From assembly GCF_024699925.1 (NCBI RefSeq), contig NZ_JAJOMX010000001.1, positions 4,812,001-4,876,000 of the forward strand: DNA of 64,000 nt, in the 5' to 3' direction. Positions 39,549-49,435 of this stretch are shown here, piece by piece; position 1 is the first letter of the stretch; the number at the start of each line of letters is the position of its first letter. Both the position numbers and the translations under genes were made by a program. Origin of the DNA: Mesorhizobium sp. J428 (GTDB taxonomy: Bacteria > Pseudomonadota > Alphaproteobacteria > Rhizobiales > Rhizobiaceae). Under the pieces are notes generated by a model. That model saw only the letters and a program-made list of their open reading frames with translations, was not told where the DNA came from and made no database searches.

Positions 39549-40097
39549 CTAGCCCGCGAAGCCGCCCTGATCGAGAAACGCCTGCTCCTGCGGCGTCGTC
39601 TCGCGTCCGAGCGAACGGTTGCGGTGGGGGAAGCGGCCGAACGCCTTGATGATGTCGAGGTGGATAATTGCGTATTGAAGCGCCTCTCCGCCGAGCGGCG
39701 TGAACAGCTCGACCGATCGTTCCTGGTCGGCGAGGTCTTCCGAATGTTCGAAAGGCAGATAGATGAACGACCGAAGCTCCTCGGCGACGCCCTTGTCGTA
39801 TCCCATCCCCACGGCATGCCTAGCATGATGGCGCGCCAGCGGATCGGTGGCGAACATGTGCGCCGTGCCGCGGAAGCAGTTGCGCGGGAACTGGTCGAGC
39901 AGGATCATCAGCGCAAGCGCGCCGTCCGGCGACGAATTCCAGTGATCAAGCTCGCGCCGGGCAGCGCGCCAGTGCTGGTCCTGATGCGCGGCCCGGAATG
40001 CATCGTCGAAGCCGTCGTCCTTGCGGAACCATGCATCCGGACCCGCCTCGCGCCAAAAGCCGGTGATGATCGATATATCCTTTTCGTCGCCCGTCAT
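39549..40097 (-). CDS. DUF924 family protein
   Basis: Protein of 182 residues of the DUF924 (TPR-like helical) family. Family signatures are [26 protein letters not shown] and the C-terminal [13 protein letters not shown] block. The function is unknown. The ATG overlaps the end of the antiporter gene by 4 bases, so it is probably translated from the antiporter message. Confidence 0.9.
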   Translation of the reverse strand: MTGDEKDISIITGFWREAGPDAWFRKDDGFDDAFRAAHQDQHWRAARRELDHWNSSPDGALALMILLDQFPRNCFRGTAHMFATDPLARHHARHAVGMGYDKGVAEELRSFIYLPFEHSEDLADQERSVELFTPLGGEALQYAIIHLDIIKAFGRFPHRNRSLGRETTPQEQAFLDQGGFAG

Positions 40098-41953
40098 CGG
40101 CTCGCTCCCTCAGTTTCGGTCGACCCGCCCCGAAGTGCGTCCTCTGCCTCCTTGTTGAGCGCCTTGCCGGCGCGCTTCGGCGTGGCGACGGGCGCGGGCA
40201 CAGGCTGGTTGCCCTTGAACAGGTCGCTTCCGGAATAGATGTCGCCAGCAAGCTGCATGGCGAAGCGCTCCTGGTCGCGGCGGCGGACCTCCTCGATCGT
40301 CTCGGCCGCGTCCGCATACGGCACGCCGATGAACTGGAGCACCTCGGTGGAGAAGGTTAGCGCCGATTCGAGCGTCTCGCGCAGCTGATATTCCACGCCA
40401 GCATGGACGAGCTTGAGCGCAGCACCGCGATCGAAGGCCCGCGCGAACACAGGCACCATCGGGAAATTGGCCTTCAGATGCTCGGCGATCAGCACGGCCG
40501 CGTCCGCTTTGTCGACGCAGATCAGCACGGCCTGCGCCTTGTCGGCGCCGGCGGCATGCAGGATGTCGAGCCTCGTGCCGTCGCCGTAATAGACCTTGAA
40601 GCCGAAGCGGCCCGCCACCTGGATCATTTCGACATCGTTGTCGATGATCGACACGTCGGCCCCGCGCAGAATGAGCGGCTGGCTGGCGATCTGGCCGAAA
40701 CGGCCGAAGCCGATGATCAGGATGTTGCCGGAGAGACCGTCGACCACCTCGATGCCTTCGAGGGACTGTTCCTCGGGCGGCAGGAAGCGTGGGAGGAATA
40801 CGATCATCAGCGGGGTCAGCGCCATCGAAATGATGATGGTCGCCGTCAGCGCCGCGTTCATGTCGGCGTCGAAGATGCCGACGCTGGTGGCGGCCGCATA
40901 GAGCACGAAGGCGAATTCGCCGCCCTGGGCCATATAGACGGCGCGCATCAATGCTTCGCGGTGCGAGGACCTGAGGAACCGGGCGACGGTATAGATGCCG
41001 ATCGACTTGAGTACCATGTAGCCGACGACGCTGGCCGCGATGAGCTGCCATTCGCGCGTCAGCACGCCGAGGTCGAGCGACATGCCAACGCCCATGAAGA
41101 ACAGGCCGAGCAGGATGCCGCGGAACGGCTCGATATCGGCCTCGAGCTGGTGACGGAAGGTCGATTCGGACAGCAACACGCCGGCAAGGAATGCGCCCAT
41201 CGCCATCGACAGACCGCCGAGATCCATCGCAAGGGCAGCGCCGAAGACGACGAGCAGCGCGGCGGCTGTCATCACCTCGCGCGCATGCGCAGCTGCCAGA
41301 AGCTGGAACATCGGGTTGAGCAGGTAGCGCCCGGCTATGACGAGGCCGCCGAGCGCGGCGACCGCGATGCCGACGGTCGTCCAAAGCGAGCTGCCTTCCT
41401 CATGTCCGGAGGAAGGGGCCAGGAACGCCACGATCGCCAGCAGAGGCACGATGGCGAGATCTTCGAGCAGCAGGATCGAGATCATCCGCTGGCCAGCCTG
41501 CGTCGCCATCTCGCCCTTTTCCTCCAGGAGCTGCATGACGATCGCGGTGGAGGTGAGCACAAAACCCATGCCCGCGACGAAGGACTGGATGATCGGGAAA
41601 CCGATCGCCATGCCGAAGAGCATCAGCAGCAGGCCGCATATGGCGACCTGCGCGGCCCCGAGCCCGAAGATGTCGCCCCGCAGGCCCCAAAGCCGCGACG
41701 GCTGCATCTCCAGACCGATGATGAACAGGAACATCACCACGCCGAGTTCGGCGATGTGGAGAATCGCGCCGGGTTCGTTGAAGAGCTGCAGGCCCCAGGG
41801 ACCGATCGCGAGGCCGGCGGCGAGATAGCCGAGCACCGAGCCGAGGCCGAGCCGCTTGAAGATCGGCACTGCGAGCACGCCAGCGCCGAGAAGCGACACC
41901 ACCGAGACGAGTTCGCTCGCGAGCGATGTCGTGCTGCCGGCATCTCCAGCCAT
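40094..41953 (-). CDS. Monovalent cation:proton antiporter-2 (CPA2), KefB/KefC-like
   Basis: Membrane antiporter of 619 residues: an N-terminal Na/H exchanger domain with about 12 helices (residues 1-390; LTSTAIVMQLLEEKG and LLLEDLAIVPLLA are family blocks), then a C-terminal RCK/TrkA-N domain (about 415-540; NILIIGFGRFGQIASQPL is the nucleotide-binding loop). KefB/C are glutathione-gated K efflux systems. No KefF/KefG ancillary gene is adjacent, so gating is uncertain. Confidence 0.9.
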   Translation of the reverse strand: MAGDAGSTTSLASELVSVVSLLGAGVLAVPIFKRLGLGSVLGYLAAGLAIGPWGLQLFNEPGAILHIAELGVVMFLFIIGLEMQPSRLWGLRGDIFGLGAAQVAICGLLLMLFGMAIGFPIIQSFVAGMGFVLTSTAIVMQLLEEKGEMATQAGQRMISILLLEDLAIVPLLAIVAFLAPSSGHEEGSSLWTTVGIAVAALGGLVIAGRYLLNPMFQLLAAAHAREVMTAAALLVVFGAALAMDLGGLSMAMGAFLAGVLLSESTFRHQLEADIEPFRGILLGLFFMGVGMSLDLGVLTREWQLIAASVVGYMVLKSIGIYTVARFLRSSHREALMRAVYMAQGGEFAFVLYAAATSVGIFDADMNAALTATIIISMALTPLMIVFLPRFLPPEEQSLEGIEVVDGLSGNILIIGFGRFGQIASQPLILRGADVSIIDNDVEMIQVAGRFGFKVYYGDGTRLDILHAAGADKAQAVLICVDKADAAVLIAEHLKANFPMVPVFARAFDRGAALKLVHAGVEYQLRETLESALTFSTEVLQFIGVPYADAAETIEEVRRRDQERFAMQLAGDIYSGSDLFKGNQPVPAPVATPKRAGKALNKEAEDALRGGSTETEGASR

Positions 41954-42109
41954 CGTCGTTCCCTTCGTTTCAGTTTGCGTGTCGGCGACGACTGTTGCGG
42001 GGCGGATCGCCCCAGGTCAAGCCGCCCGGAGGGGCAGGGGTCTATCCGCCTGATACGGCAACGGTCATAAAATGCCGTCCAGACATTTGATTCATTTCAG
42101 AAGAGCAGA

Positions 42110-42185
42110 TGGTGCCCAGTCGCGGATTCGAACCACGGACACGCGGATTTTCAATCCGCTGCTCTACCAACTGAGCTAACTGGGC
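42110..42185 (-). tRNA. tRNA-Phe (GAA)
   Basis: A 76-base cloverleaf on the minus strand: acceptor GCCCAGT, anticodon loop TTGAAAA carrying GAA, T-arm GTGGTTCGAATCCGC and encoded CCA. Confidence 0.97.
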
Positions 42186-42332
42186 ACTGGCTTCCGCGGA
42201 TGAAGGCGAACCGGAGGTCGTCCGGGCGGAGGCGTTGGCGGCCACCGGAAGCGGGCGCGTTATAGCACGGGATTCTGCCCTGTCCAGCGCCTGGAAGCAC
42301 AAATCCGAAACTCGGGAAGCAAGCCGCGAGAC

Positions 42333-42539
42333 TCATTCCCGCTCGTCGCTGCTGACGTCGTTTTCCTCGTCCTCCTTGCCAGGGATGACATAGGCACCCG
42401 AGAGCCAGCGGTTGAGATCGACTTCCTTGCAGCGGGTCGAACAGAATGGAAAGGTCTCGCGCGCCGAAGGCCTGCCGCATTCCGGACAGGGGCGGCGCGG
42501 GCGCAGCGGCGTGACGTTGTTGGTAGACTGATCAGGCAT
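42333..42539 (-). CDS. yacG: DNA gyrase inhibitor YacG
   Basis: Small zinc protein of 68 residues. The zinc site is CPECG...[15 protein letters not shown] (four cysteines), the exact YacG signature, followed by an acidic tail. YacG binds GyrB and inhibits gyrase. It lies downstream of maf on the same strand, an arrangement common in rhizobia. Confidence 0.95.
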   Translation of the reverse strand: MPDQSTNNVTPLRPRRPCPECGRPSARETFPFCSTRCKEVDLNRWLSGAYVIPGKEDEENDVSSDERE

Positions 42540-42581
42540 CTCGACAGAACCAAGGGGGCCTCACATCCCCCGCGAACGCCT

Positions 42582-43214
42582 TCAGGCAGCGCGGGTTCCG
42601 GAAAGCCAGTTGAAGTAGACCTTGTAGCCGTCGCCGGCGAGCAGGTTCACGGTCTCGTAGAGCGGCAGGCCGACGACGTTGGTGTACGAACCGACGAGCT
42701 TCACCACGAAGGCGCCGGCGAGCCCCTGGATCGCATAGCCGCCCGCCTTGCCGCGCCACTGGCCCGAGGCGAGGTAGCTTTCCAGTTCCTCGCGCGACAA
42801 GCGCTTGAAGCGCACCCGGCTTTCGACCAGCTTCTGGCGCACCTTGCCGGACGGCGTGATCAGGCAAACGCCGGAATAGACGCGATGCGAGCGGCCGGAG
42901 AGCAGGCGCAGGCAGTTGGACGCCTCGTCGATCAGCTCCGCCTTGGGCAGGATGCGCCGGCCGACCGCCACCACCGTGTCGGCGGCGAGGATGTAGCCGC
43001 CTTCCCAGTCGCTGTCCTTGGAGAGCTTTTCCAGCGCCTTCTCGGCCTTCTCGCGCGACAGGCGCTTGGCAAGCGACCGCGGGTGTTCGGCACGCTGCGG
43101 CGTCTCATCGACATCCGCCGGCACGATCCGGTCCGGCTCGATGCCCGCCTGCTGCAGAAGTTCGATGCGGCGCGGCGACCCGGAGGCCAGAACCAGCTTC
43201 TGGAAGACGCTCAT
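42582..43214 (-). CDS. maf: Maf-like nucleoside triphosphate pyrophosphatase
   Basis: Protein of 210 residues. Maf signatures [12 protein letters not shown] (residues about 9-20) and [11 protein letters not shown] are present, as is the [13 protein letters not shown] block. Members hydrolyse non-canonical or canonical NTPs (dTTP/UTP or m7GTP types); the subtype was not resolved here. Between infA and yacG, on the same strand. Confidence 0.93.
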   Translation of the reverse strand: MSVFQKLVLASGSPRRIELLQQAGIEPDRIVPADVDETPQRAEHPRSLAKRLSREKAEKALEKLSKDSDWEGGYILAADTVVAVGRRILPKAELIDEASNCLRLLSGRSHRVYSGVCLITPSGKVRQKLVESRVRFKRLSREELESYLASGQWRGKAGGYAIQGLAGAFVVKLVGSYTNVVGLPLYETVNLLAGDGYKVYFNWLSGTRAA

Positions 43215-43266
43215 CGCTTCAGCAGTCCCGTCGAGGTGCTCTCTATTGTCCGCGCGGTGCGGCCGC

Positions 43267-43485
43267 CTACTTGAAGCGGTAGGTGATGCGGCCCTTGGTC
43301 AGGTCGTAGGGCGTCATTTCGACCAGAACCTTGTCGCCGGTGAGCACGCGGATACGGTTCTTGCGCATCCGCCCTGCCGTGTGCGCGATGATCTCATGCT
43401 CGTTCTCGAGCTTGACGCGGAACATGGCATTGGGAAGCAATTCGGTCACAAGACCGGGAAATTCGAGGACTTCTTCCTTCGGCAT
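43267..43485 (-). CDS. infA: Translation initiation factor IF-1
   Basis: IF-1 of 72 residues with an S1/OB fold: [11 protein letters not shown], then [21 protein letters not shown] and the C-terminal [15 protein letters not shown], matching alphaproteobacterial IF-1. Essential for translation initiation. Confidence 0.97.
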   Translation of the reverse strand: MPKEEVLEFPGLVTELLPNAMFRVKLENEHEIIAHTAGRMRKNRIRVLTGDKVLVEMTPYDLTKGRITYRFK

Positions 43486-43592
43486 TCGATACCTTTTTTC
43501 ACGGAAAAGAACCGGCGCTACAGATCCAGGATGAGTCTGGGGCCGGAAATCGCGCGGAACCTATATGATCTCGGGCATTTTGTGAACAGCGC

Positions 43593-44045
43593 TTATGTCG
43601 ACGCCGCGGGGAGGGCGCGACCGGCAGAGAATCTCTCCCGAATGCGCCGATCGAGCCGCAGGGCGACGTCGCGATAGGCATCCAGAATCTGCTCGCGCGT
43701 TCCGGTCGCCGTCGTCGGATCCGGCATCGGCCAGTATTCGACATCGACCGCCGCGGACCGCGTCAGCTCCAGCGCGGCATGATGCGCCTCCGGCGCCAGC
43801 GTCACGATCAGGTCGAAATAGGCGTCCTCCAGCTCGTCGAGGTGCTGCGGCTGGCGATTGCCGAGCGAGAGGCCGCGCTCGGCGAGCACCGCGTCAACGA
43901 AGGGATCGCGCTCGCCCGGCCGGATCCCGGCGGAGGCTATGAATATCGAGCGCGGAAGAAATGCGCGCGCCAGCTGCTCGGCGATCGGCGAACGGATGAC
44001 GTTTTGCCCGCACAGGAAGAGCACGGAACCGGGCAGACGCGTCAT
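43593..44045 (-). CDS. Low molecular weight phosphotyrosine phosphatase family protein
   Basis: Protein of 150 residues of the LMW-PTP/arsenate reductase fold. The P-loop CGQNVIRS (Cys12, Arg18, Ser19) fits CX5R(S/T), and the general-acid Asp is in WPMPDPTT. It may be a protein-tyrosine phosphatase or an arsenate reductase-like enzyme. It has no ars neighbours and sits between UPF0262 and infA, its usual place in rhizobia as I recall it. Confidence 0.85.
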   Translation of the reverse strand: MTRLPGSVLFLCGQNVIRSPIAEQLARAFLPRSIFIASAGIRPGERDPFVDAVLAERGLSLGNRQPQHLDELEDAYFDLIVTLAPEAHHAALELTRSAAVDVEYWPMPDPTTATGTREQILDAYRDVALRLDRRIRERFSAGRALPAAST

Positions 44046-44177
44046 CGAGCCGTCCCGAGGTTAGGCTGGTCGGAACGCCTGCCCGGCCGGGACCCGCTGC
44101 GTTCGGCAGCTCCGGGCCGTTCAGGCCCTTTCATCGTGCCGCCGGCACGATGAATTCGCCAAGGGCGAACCGGACCC

Positions 44178-44660
44178 TCACCCACGCCAGTGTAGGACGC
44201 AGACAAGGGTGAAGAGCCGGCGGGCGGTGTCGAAATCGACCTCGATCTTGCCCGCGAGCCGGTCCATCAGGGTCTGCGAACCCTCATTGTGCAACCCGCG
44301 CCGCCCCATGTCGATCGCCTCGATCTGCGATGGCGAGGACGAGCGGATGGCGTCGTAATAGCTTTCGCAGATCAGGTAATAGTCCTTCACGATGCGCCTG
44401 AACGGCGTCAGCGACAGGATATGCGTGACGACCGCCTCGCCGTTCTCGCGCGTAACGGCGAAGATCAGCCGCGATTCCTGCAAAGAGAGCTTGAGCTTGT
44501 AGGGTCCTTCGCCGACATCCGAGACGGGACGGAAGGAATTCTCCTCGACCAGATCGAAGATCGCGACCGCCCGTTCATGCTCCACATCGGGCGTAGAGCG
44601 GCCGATCGATTCATCGAGTTCGACGTCGACCAGCCGGGCGTTGCTCTTCTCCCTCCCCAT
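44178..44660 (-). CDS. UPF0262 family protein
   Basis: Conserved alphaproteobacterial protein of 160 residues in the UPF0262 family (blocks [38 protein letters not shown] and [13 protein letters not shown]). Function unknown. Lies 8 bases downstream of hisD and is probably in the same transcript. Confidence 0.92.
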   Translation of the reverse strand: MGREKSNARLVDVELDESIGRSTPDVEHERAVAIFDLVEENSFRPVSDVGEGPYKLKLSLQESRLIFAVTRENGEAVVTHILSLTPFRRIVKDYYLICESYYDAIRSSSPSQIEAIDMGRRGLHNEGSQTLMDRLAGKIEVDFDTARRLFTLVCVLHWRG

Positions 44661-44668
44661 CGCGGCCC

Positions 44669-45961
44669 TCAGAGATTGAGCCGGATGGCGACGGAGCGGG
44701 CATGTGCGCCGAGGCCCTCCGCCTCGGCCAGCGCAATCGCCGCCGGCGCGAGTTGGCGCAACTGGTCAGGACCGAGCTTCAGGATCGAGGTGCGCTTCAT
44801 GAAATCGAGCACCGAAAGGCCCGAGGAGAAGCGGGCGGAGCGCGCCGTCGGTAGGACGTGATTCGACCCGCCGACATAGTCGCCGATGACTTCCGGCGTG
44901 TGGCGCCCGATGAAGATCGCGCCGGCATTGCGAACGCGTCCGGCAAATTCGTCGGCACCCCCGATCGCGAGCTCCAGATGCTCAGGCGCGATGCGATTGG
45001 TGAGGGGGAGGGCGGTCTCGAAATCCTGCACCAGAATAACTGCGCCGAAGTCGCACCAGCTCGCAGCAGCGGTCTCGGCCCGCGGCAGGCGCTCGAGCTG
45101 ACGCTCGACGGCGCCCTCGACCGCGCGGCCGAATGCGGCGTCGTTCGTAATCAGGATCGACTGCGCACCGGTGTCGTGTTCGGCCTGAGCGAGCAGGTCG
45201 GCCGCGATCCATTCAGGATCGTTGGTGGCATCAGCCAGCACCAACACCTCGGACGGTCCGGCGATCATGTCGATGCCGACGGTGCCGAAGACCTGCCGCT
45301 TCGCAGCGGCCACATAAGCGTTGCCCGGGCCGACGATCTTGACGACCGGACGGATCGTCTCCGTGCCGTAGGCGAGCGCGGCGATCGCCTGCGCGCCACC
45401 GATTCGGTGAATCTCGGACACGCCGGCAAGCCGCGCCGCGACGAGCACCAGCGGATTGATCAGACCGTCGGGCGACGGAACGGTGATCACGACGCGCTCG
45501 ACACCGGCGACCTTGGCCGGCAGCGCGTTCATCAGCACCGAGGACGGATAGCTCGCCGTGCCGCCCGGCACGTAAAGGCCGGCCGATTCGACCGCGGTCC
45601 AGCGCGAGCCGAGTTCGACGCCGATCGCGTCGGTGTAGAGATCGTCCTGCGGACGCTGGCGCGCATGATGCGCGGCGATGCGGTCGCGCGCCAGCGTCAG
45701 CGCCTCGACTGTCTTCGGGTCAGCGGCCTCGAAGGCGGCGTCGATCTCGGCGGCCGTGACGGTCATCTTGCCGCCGGACGGGTCGAAACGGTCGAAACGC
45801 CGCGTGTATTCGAACAGCGCTGTGTCGCCTTCGGCCCTGACCGTCGCGAGGATATTTCGCACGGCAGTGTCCACGTCCTCGGACACCTCGCGCTTGGTGG
45901 AGAGGAATGCCTTGAAGCGATCTTCGAAATCGGCCGCGGCTGCGTCGAGCGTGATTGCCAT
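44669..45961 (-). CDS. hisD: Histidinol dehydrogenase
   Basis: HisD catalyses the last two steps of histidine synthesis, from L-histidinol to L-histidine, using NAD and zinc. The protein has 430 residues. [15 protein letters not shown] and the [10 protein letters not shown] segment (zinc and catalytic residues) are visible, as is the C-terminal [19 protein letters not shown] block. Between DUF2948 and UPF0262 genes, as often in rhizobia. Confidence 0.96.
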   Translation of the reverse strand: MAITLDAAAADFEDRFKAFLSTKREVSEDVDTAVRNILATVRAEGDTALFEYTRRFDRFDPSGGKMTVTAAEIDAAFEAADPKTVEALTLARDRIAAHHARQRPQDDLYTDAIGVELGSRWTAVESAGLYVPGGTASYPSSVLMNALPAKVAGVERVVITVPSPDGLINPLVLVAARLAGVSEIHRIGGAQAIAALAYGTETIRPVVKIVGPGNAYVAAAKRQVFGTVGIDMIAGPSEVLVLADATNDPEWIAADLLAQAEHDTGAQSILITNDAAFGRAVEGAVERQLERLPRAETAAASWCDFGAVILVQDFETALPLTNRIAPEHLELAIGGADEFAGRVRNAGAIFIGRHTPEVIGDYVGGSNHVLPTARSARFSSGLSVLDFMKRTSILKLGPDQLRQLAPAAIALAEAEGLGAHARSVAIRLNL

Positions 45962-45967
45962 GTCCGC

Positions 45968-46402
45968 TCAGTTCCCGTGCTCGGGACGGGAGGAGGCACC
46001 CCAGGCCGCACCGAGGTCGGTCAGGCGCGTCTCGACGCATTCGACGTCAAGGGCAATCGAACCGCCGCCGGCGAAGAGCAGCTCGATCGTGCCGGCCGGC
46101 GCATCGTCCTCGGCAAAGCCGATCGTCAAGAGCGACAGCACGTCGTCCCGCTTGCGGCGGTCGATGCCGGTCGAGCGCACTGCAAGAACGCGGTCGAAAT
46201 GGAGGATGCTGCGCCGCCGCTCATTGTGCCTGCGAAAGGTTCCGCCGGCCTTTTCCCAGACGAAGCGGTTCATCTCGATCAGGAAACGCTTGTCCTTCGG
46301 CGACCAGTCGAGCGCGCCGACCTGCATCACCGCGTCCTGCACATGAGCGGAGATGATTTCCAGACCGTCCGCGTCGAGGGCGAGGAGTTTGAGCTGTTCC
46401 AT
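45968..46402 (-). CDS. DUF2948 family protein
   Basis: Alphaproteobacterial protein of 144 residues of the DUF2948 family, recognised by LKLLALDADGLEIISAHVQDAV and the HFDRVLAVRSTGID segment. Function unknown. Six bases upstream of hisD on the same strand and likely co-transcribed. Confidence 0.9.
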   Translation of the reverse strand: MEQLKLLALDADGLEIISAHVQDAVMQVGALDWSPKDKRFLIEMNRFVWEKAGGTFRRHNERRRSILHFDRVLAVRSTGIDRRKRDDVLSLLTIGFAEDDAPAGTIELLFAGGGSIALDVECVETRLTDLGAAWGASSRPEHGN

Positions 46403-46499
46403 GCGGATCCGTCGCCTCTGCGGGCGTTGCCAGTCGGTTACGGCCCGTAGTTAGGCGGGTTCGTGATGCGGCGCAACAATTTACCGGAGGATGCGCGCC

Positions 46500-47789
46500 T
46501 CAGTCGGAGACACGCTCGACCAGGGCGCCGCAGCCGGACAGCTTCTCTTCCAGCCGCTCAAAGCCGCGGTCGAGATGATAGATGCGGTTGACCACCGTCT
46601 CGCCTTCCGCTGCGAGCCCGGCGATCACCAGCGACACCGAGGCGCGCAGGTCGGTCGCCATCACCGGCGCGCCCTTGAGTTTCGAGACGCCGTCGACGAC
46701 GGCGGTCTGGCCGGCGAGCGTGATGTGCGCGCCGAGCCGGGCAAGCTCCTGCACATGCATGAAGCGGTTCTCGAAGATGGTCTCGGTGATGCGCGAGCGA
46801 CCTTTCGACATGGTCATCAGGCCCATGAACTGCGCCTGGAGATCGGTCGGGAAGCCGGGGAAGGGCTCCGTCGTCACGTCGACCGGCTCGATGCCGTGGC
46901 CGTTGCGGCGCACGCGGATGCCGTGGTTGAGCGGCGTGATCTCGGCGCCGGTCTGCGCGATCACGTCGAGCGCGGCCTGCAGCAGCTCGGGCCGCGCGCC
47001 TTCCAGCACCACATCGCCGCCGGCCATCGCCACCGCCATCGCATAGGTGCCGGTCTCGATCCGATCCGGGATGATCTTGCAGGTGGCGCCGGACAGCGTG
47101 TCGACGCCCTCGATCACGATCCGCGACGTGCCGGCGCCCGAGATCTTCGCGCCCATCAGGGTCAGGCATTCGGCGAGGTTGACGATTTCCGGCTCGCGCG
47201 CGGCGTTTTCCAGCACCGTCTCGCCGCGGGCGAGCGAGGCCGCCATCATCAGCACATGCGTGGCGCCGACCGAGACCTTCGGGAAGACGAAGCGGTTGCC
47301 CTTCAGGCCGTGTCTGGCGCGCGTCACCACATAACCGTTGTCGACGTCGATCTCGGCACCGAGCGCCGCGAGCCCTTCGAGGAACAGGTCGACCGGCCGC
47401 GTGCCGATGGCGCAACCGCCCGGCAGCGAGACCTTCGCTTCGCCCATGCGCGCAATCAGCGGCCCGATGACCCAGAAGGACGCGCGCATCTTCGACACCA
47501 GTTCATAGGGTGCGGTGGTGTCGACGATCTCGCCGGCGGTGAAGTTGACCGTGCGCGAATAGCCTTCCTTCTGGCTGCCGCGGCGGCCGTTCACCGATAC
47601 GTCGACGCCATGGTTACCGAGGATCTTGATGAGCTGGTTCACATCGGCGAGGTCAGGCACGTTCTCGAGCGTCAGCGTCTCGCGCGTCAGGAGCGAGGCG
47701 ATCATCAGCGGGAGTGCCGCGTTCTTGGCGCCGGAGATTGGGATCACGCCCTCGAGCTTGCGGCCTCCCGTGATCCTGATTCTGTCCAT
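46500..47789 (-). CDS. murA: UDP-N-acetylglucosamine 1-carboxyvinyltransferase
   Basis: MurA performs the first committed step of peptidoglycan synthesis (enolpyruvyl transfer to UDP-GlcNAc) and uses the product of GlmU. The protein has 429 residues. The catalytic Cys lies in [15 protein letters not shown], which makes it fosfomycin-sensitive in type. The N-terminal [20 protein letters not shown] is typical. Confidence 0.97.
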   Translation of the reverse strand: MDRIRITGGRKLEGVIPISGAKNAALPLMIASLLTRETLTLENVPDLADVNQLIKILGNHGVDVSVNGRRGSQKEGYSRTVNFTAGEIVDTTAPYELVSKMRASFWVIGPLIARMGEAKVSLPGGCAIGTRPVDLFLEGLAALGAEIDVDNGYVVTRARHGLKGNRFVFPKVSVGATHVLMMAASLARGETVLENAAREPEIVNLAECLTLMGAKISGAGTSRIVIEGVDTLSGATCKIIPDRIETGTYAMAVAMAGGDVVLEGARPELLQAALDVIAQTGAEITPLNHGIRVRRNGHGIEPVDVTTEPFPGFPTDLQAQFMGLMTMSKGRSRITETIFENRFMHVQELARLGAHITLAGQTAVVDGVSKLKGAPVMATDLRASVSLVIAGLAAEGETVVNRIYHLDRGFERLEEKLSGCGALVERVSD

Positions 47790-47972
47790 GAAACGGTCTT
47801 TCGAAGAAGAGATGGCATTCGTCGGGGCGCTGCGCCGCGAGAGTCGCCGGAAAGAACCGTCTAGACCAAGCGACGCCCGGCATCAAGGAGCGGGCATTCC
47901 GGGCGCTCCGCGCGTCCCCTTCGCGGAGAATCTCATTCGCCAGCTCAATGCGGCGAAATTCCGGTTTGCCGC

Positions 47973-48164
47973 TTATGCTTCGTCGTCCTCGGGGGTGGGA
48001 AAAGGTTCCTGCGCCAGTCCGATGCCCTCCGCGCGCTCGTCGGCAGCACCTTCGCGGCGCGCGCGGGCCTGGCTCTTGCGGCGCATCAGGTTGGCACGCA
48101 ACTGCTCCGACAGCCGCGCAGCACGCTCCTGCTTGACCTTTGCCGTCTCGTTCTTCGTCGACAT
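47973..48164 (-). CDS. Small basic conserved protein of alphaproteobacteria
   Basis: Predicted protein of 63 residues beginning MSTKNETAKVKQERAARL. The RANLMRRKSQARARREG segment resembles a small protein often found beside murA in rhizobia; the resemblance is from memory, without a family name I can vouch for. The ATG at 48164 is chosen over a longer start because the upstream residues are not conserved in kind. The C-terminus is acidic. Function unknown. Confidence 0.65.
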   Translation of the reverse strand: MSTKNETAKVKQERAARLSEQLRANLMRRKSQARARREGAADERAEGIGLAQEPFPTPEDDEA

Positions 48165-48294
48165 CAGCAAACCCGTGCGATCACCTGACCGTTGACCCGT
48201 GACGAAACCCACGGGACATGTCTTTGCAATACCATTCCGACCCCGCTTGCGCATCAGGCCTTCGTGTGGCAAAAGCCGCCGCGTTCCTGGAGAC

Positions 48295-48369
<75 letters not shown>

Positions 48370-48556
48370 GCTTCTTCTCGACATTCCCGCTAGGTATCGA
48401 TCTTGTTCGACCGGGTTTGTTGACGAAGTCCCGTCGGCCGGGATCTTCGAGCAGATAGCTTCACCGTGCAGGCTGATGACGATGGCCACACTTCCGCTTA
48501 CGGAAGGCAGCTTTGCGCCCCATTGTCCTGACTCAAAGAACTGGAACAGATTCGTC
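48370..48556. other. Non-coding stretch after tRNA-Thr
   Basis: Together with the transposase remnant this makes a 543-base interval without an intact gene. I see no ORF, tRNA, terminator or clear repeat in 48370-48556. It is the left margin of the accessory region. Confidence 0.5.
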
Positions 48557-48870
48557 CTAATCCGAGCCATATCCGGCGGCCTCGAAGTGGCGCCGGCATT
48601 CCTTGGCGGTGAAGGCTGAGAGGTAGTCGGCGACGGCCGAGCAGAGTTCGTCGGTGGTTCTGGTAGCAGCATCGCTCGGGCGGGCCTTGAGCTTCGAGAA
48701 AGCCGTCTCGATCGAGTTGGCCGTCGAACCAAGCCATGCGGCGGCGCAGGACGTCCGCGCGCTGTTGCTCGGCGGCGTGCGCCGTCTTTTTTTCGTGATG
48801 CCGCGCCGGTCGAGGAACAGCCACACCGTTGAGCGCGCAGCCCGCGCGCCACGCTCGGCAGAATGACCTG
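48557..48870 (-). pseudogene. IS630-family transposase remnant
   Basis: Degenerate C-terminal part of an IS630-type transposase. Read on the minus strand: AERGARAARSTVWLFLDRRG, then after a frame change KKTAHAAEQQRADVLRRRMAWFDGQLDRD, then directly SIETAFSKLKA...RTTDELCSAVADYLSAFTAKECRRHFEAAGYG. The DDE catalytic core between GQLDRD and SIETAFSKLKA is deleted. Its position right after tRNA-Thr suggests past mobile DNA activity at this boundary. Confidence 0.75.
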
Positions 48871-48912
48871 CCGCCTGGTCGGTTCCCCGAAGCAAAAGTG
48901 CCGGAAACCTGC

Positions 48913-49221
48913 TCAAGTCGGCCAATCGCACTTTTCAAGTAGATTGTAGGCTGGAGACCACTCGACGACGCGCATCGTTGCATAGACGCCGTTGACATAG
49001 AACGGCTCTTTGCGCACCCACTCCCACACCTCGGCTTCCGACCCCGCCTCGAACACGTAGATGGTGCCGCACTGGTTGCCATGCGCGTCCCGCATCGCGC
49101 CCGTCATCCGGATCGGTGCGACATTGTCGAGGACGAAGCGGCGGTGCTCGGGGCGGTGGCGGTCGCGCAGGTGCATGGAGTGGGGCGGATGGTCGAAGCC
49201 GATTGCAGCAAAATGTGGCAT
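48913..49221 (-). CDS. YciI-like family protein
   Basis: Small dimeric alpha-beta barrel protein of 102 residues of the YciI type (MPHFAAIGFDHPPHSMHLRDRHRPEH at the start, with the His/Asp pair typical of the family, and EPFYVNGVYATMRVVEWSP near the end). Members serve as small enzymes or accessory domains in catabolic clusters. It is divergent from the importer operon. A copy of the shared operator motif lies about 100 bases upstream of its start. Confidence 0.82.
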   Translation of the reverse strand: MPHFAAIGFDHPPHSMHLRDRHRPEHRRFVLDNVAPIRMTGAMRDAHGNQCGTIYVFEAGSEAEVWEWVRKEPFYVNGVYATMRVVEWSPAYNLLEKCDWPT

Positions 49222-49323
49222 GGGTTCCTATCCCGATCGCTTGGCCTTGGCCGGTGTGCGAACCGCCGCGGGACTGCAGGAACCGACCGTCGATGCTTGA
49301 GAGCTTTACTTTATAAAAAGCCG

Positions 49324-49337
49324 TCCGTCCAGTCGGT
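49324..49337 (-). promoter_or_regulatory. Shared operator motif, copy 1
   Basis: On the minus strand the sequence reads ACCGACTGGACGGA, identical at 13 of 14 positions to the operator at the acyl-CoA dehydrogenase promoter (59462-59475). It lies in the divergent region between the YciI-like gene and the importer operon and could serve either. Confidence 0.5.
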
Positions 49338-49361
49338 CATATATTTATCGAGCACGCGATC

Positions 49362-49390
49362 TTGACGCCTGCGTCGGTCTCGAATAATTA
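49362..49390 (+). promoter_or_regulatory. Sigma-70-type promoter of the importer operon
   Basis: TTGACG (49362-49367) and TAATTA (49385-49390) with a 17-base spacer, 45 bases before the binding-protein start. Close to consensus in an otherwise GC-rich region. Confidence 0.6.
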
Positions 49391-49391
49391 A

Positions 49392-49411
49392 TAGACCGTC
49401 TGGTTGGTCTA
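49392..49411 (+). promoter_or_regulatory. Shared operator motif, copy 2, at importer promoter
   Basis: TAGACC...GGTCTA palindrome with core ACCGTCTGGTTGGT, starting two bases after the -10 box, so it covers the expected transcription start. It matches the acyl-CoA dehydrogenase operator at 11 of 14 core positions. The size and symmetry suit a TetR-type repressor; no such gene lies in the window. Confidence 0.55.
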
Positions 49412-49435
49412 ATAACAACCACAGGGGAGGATTTG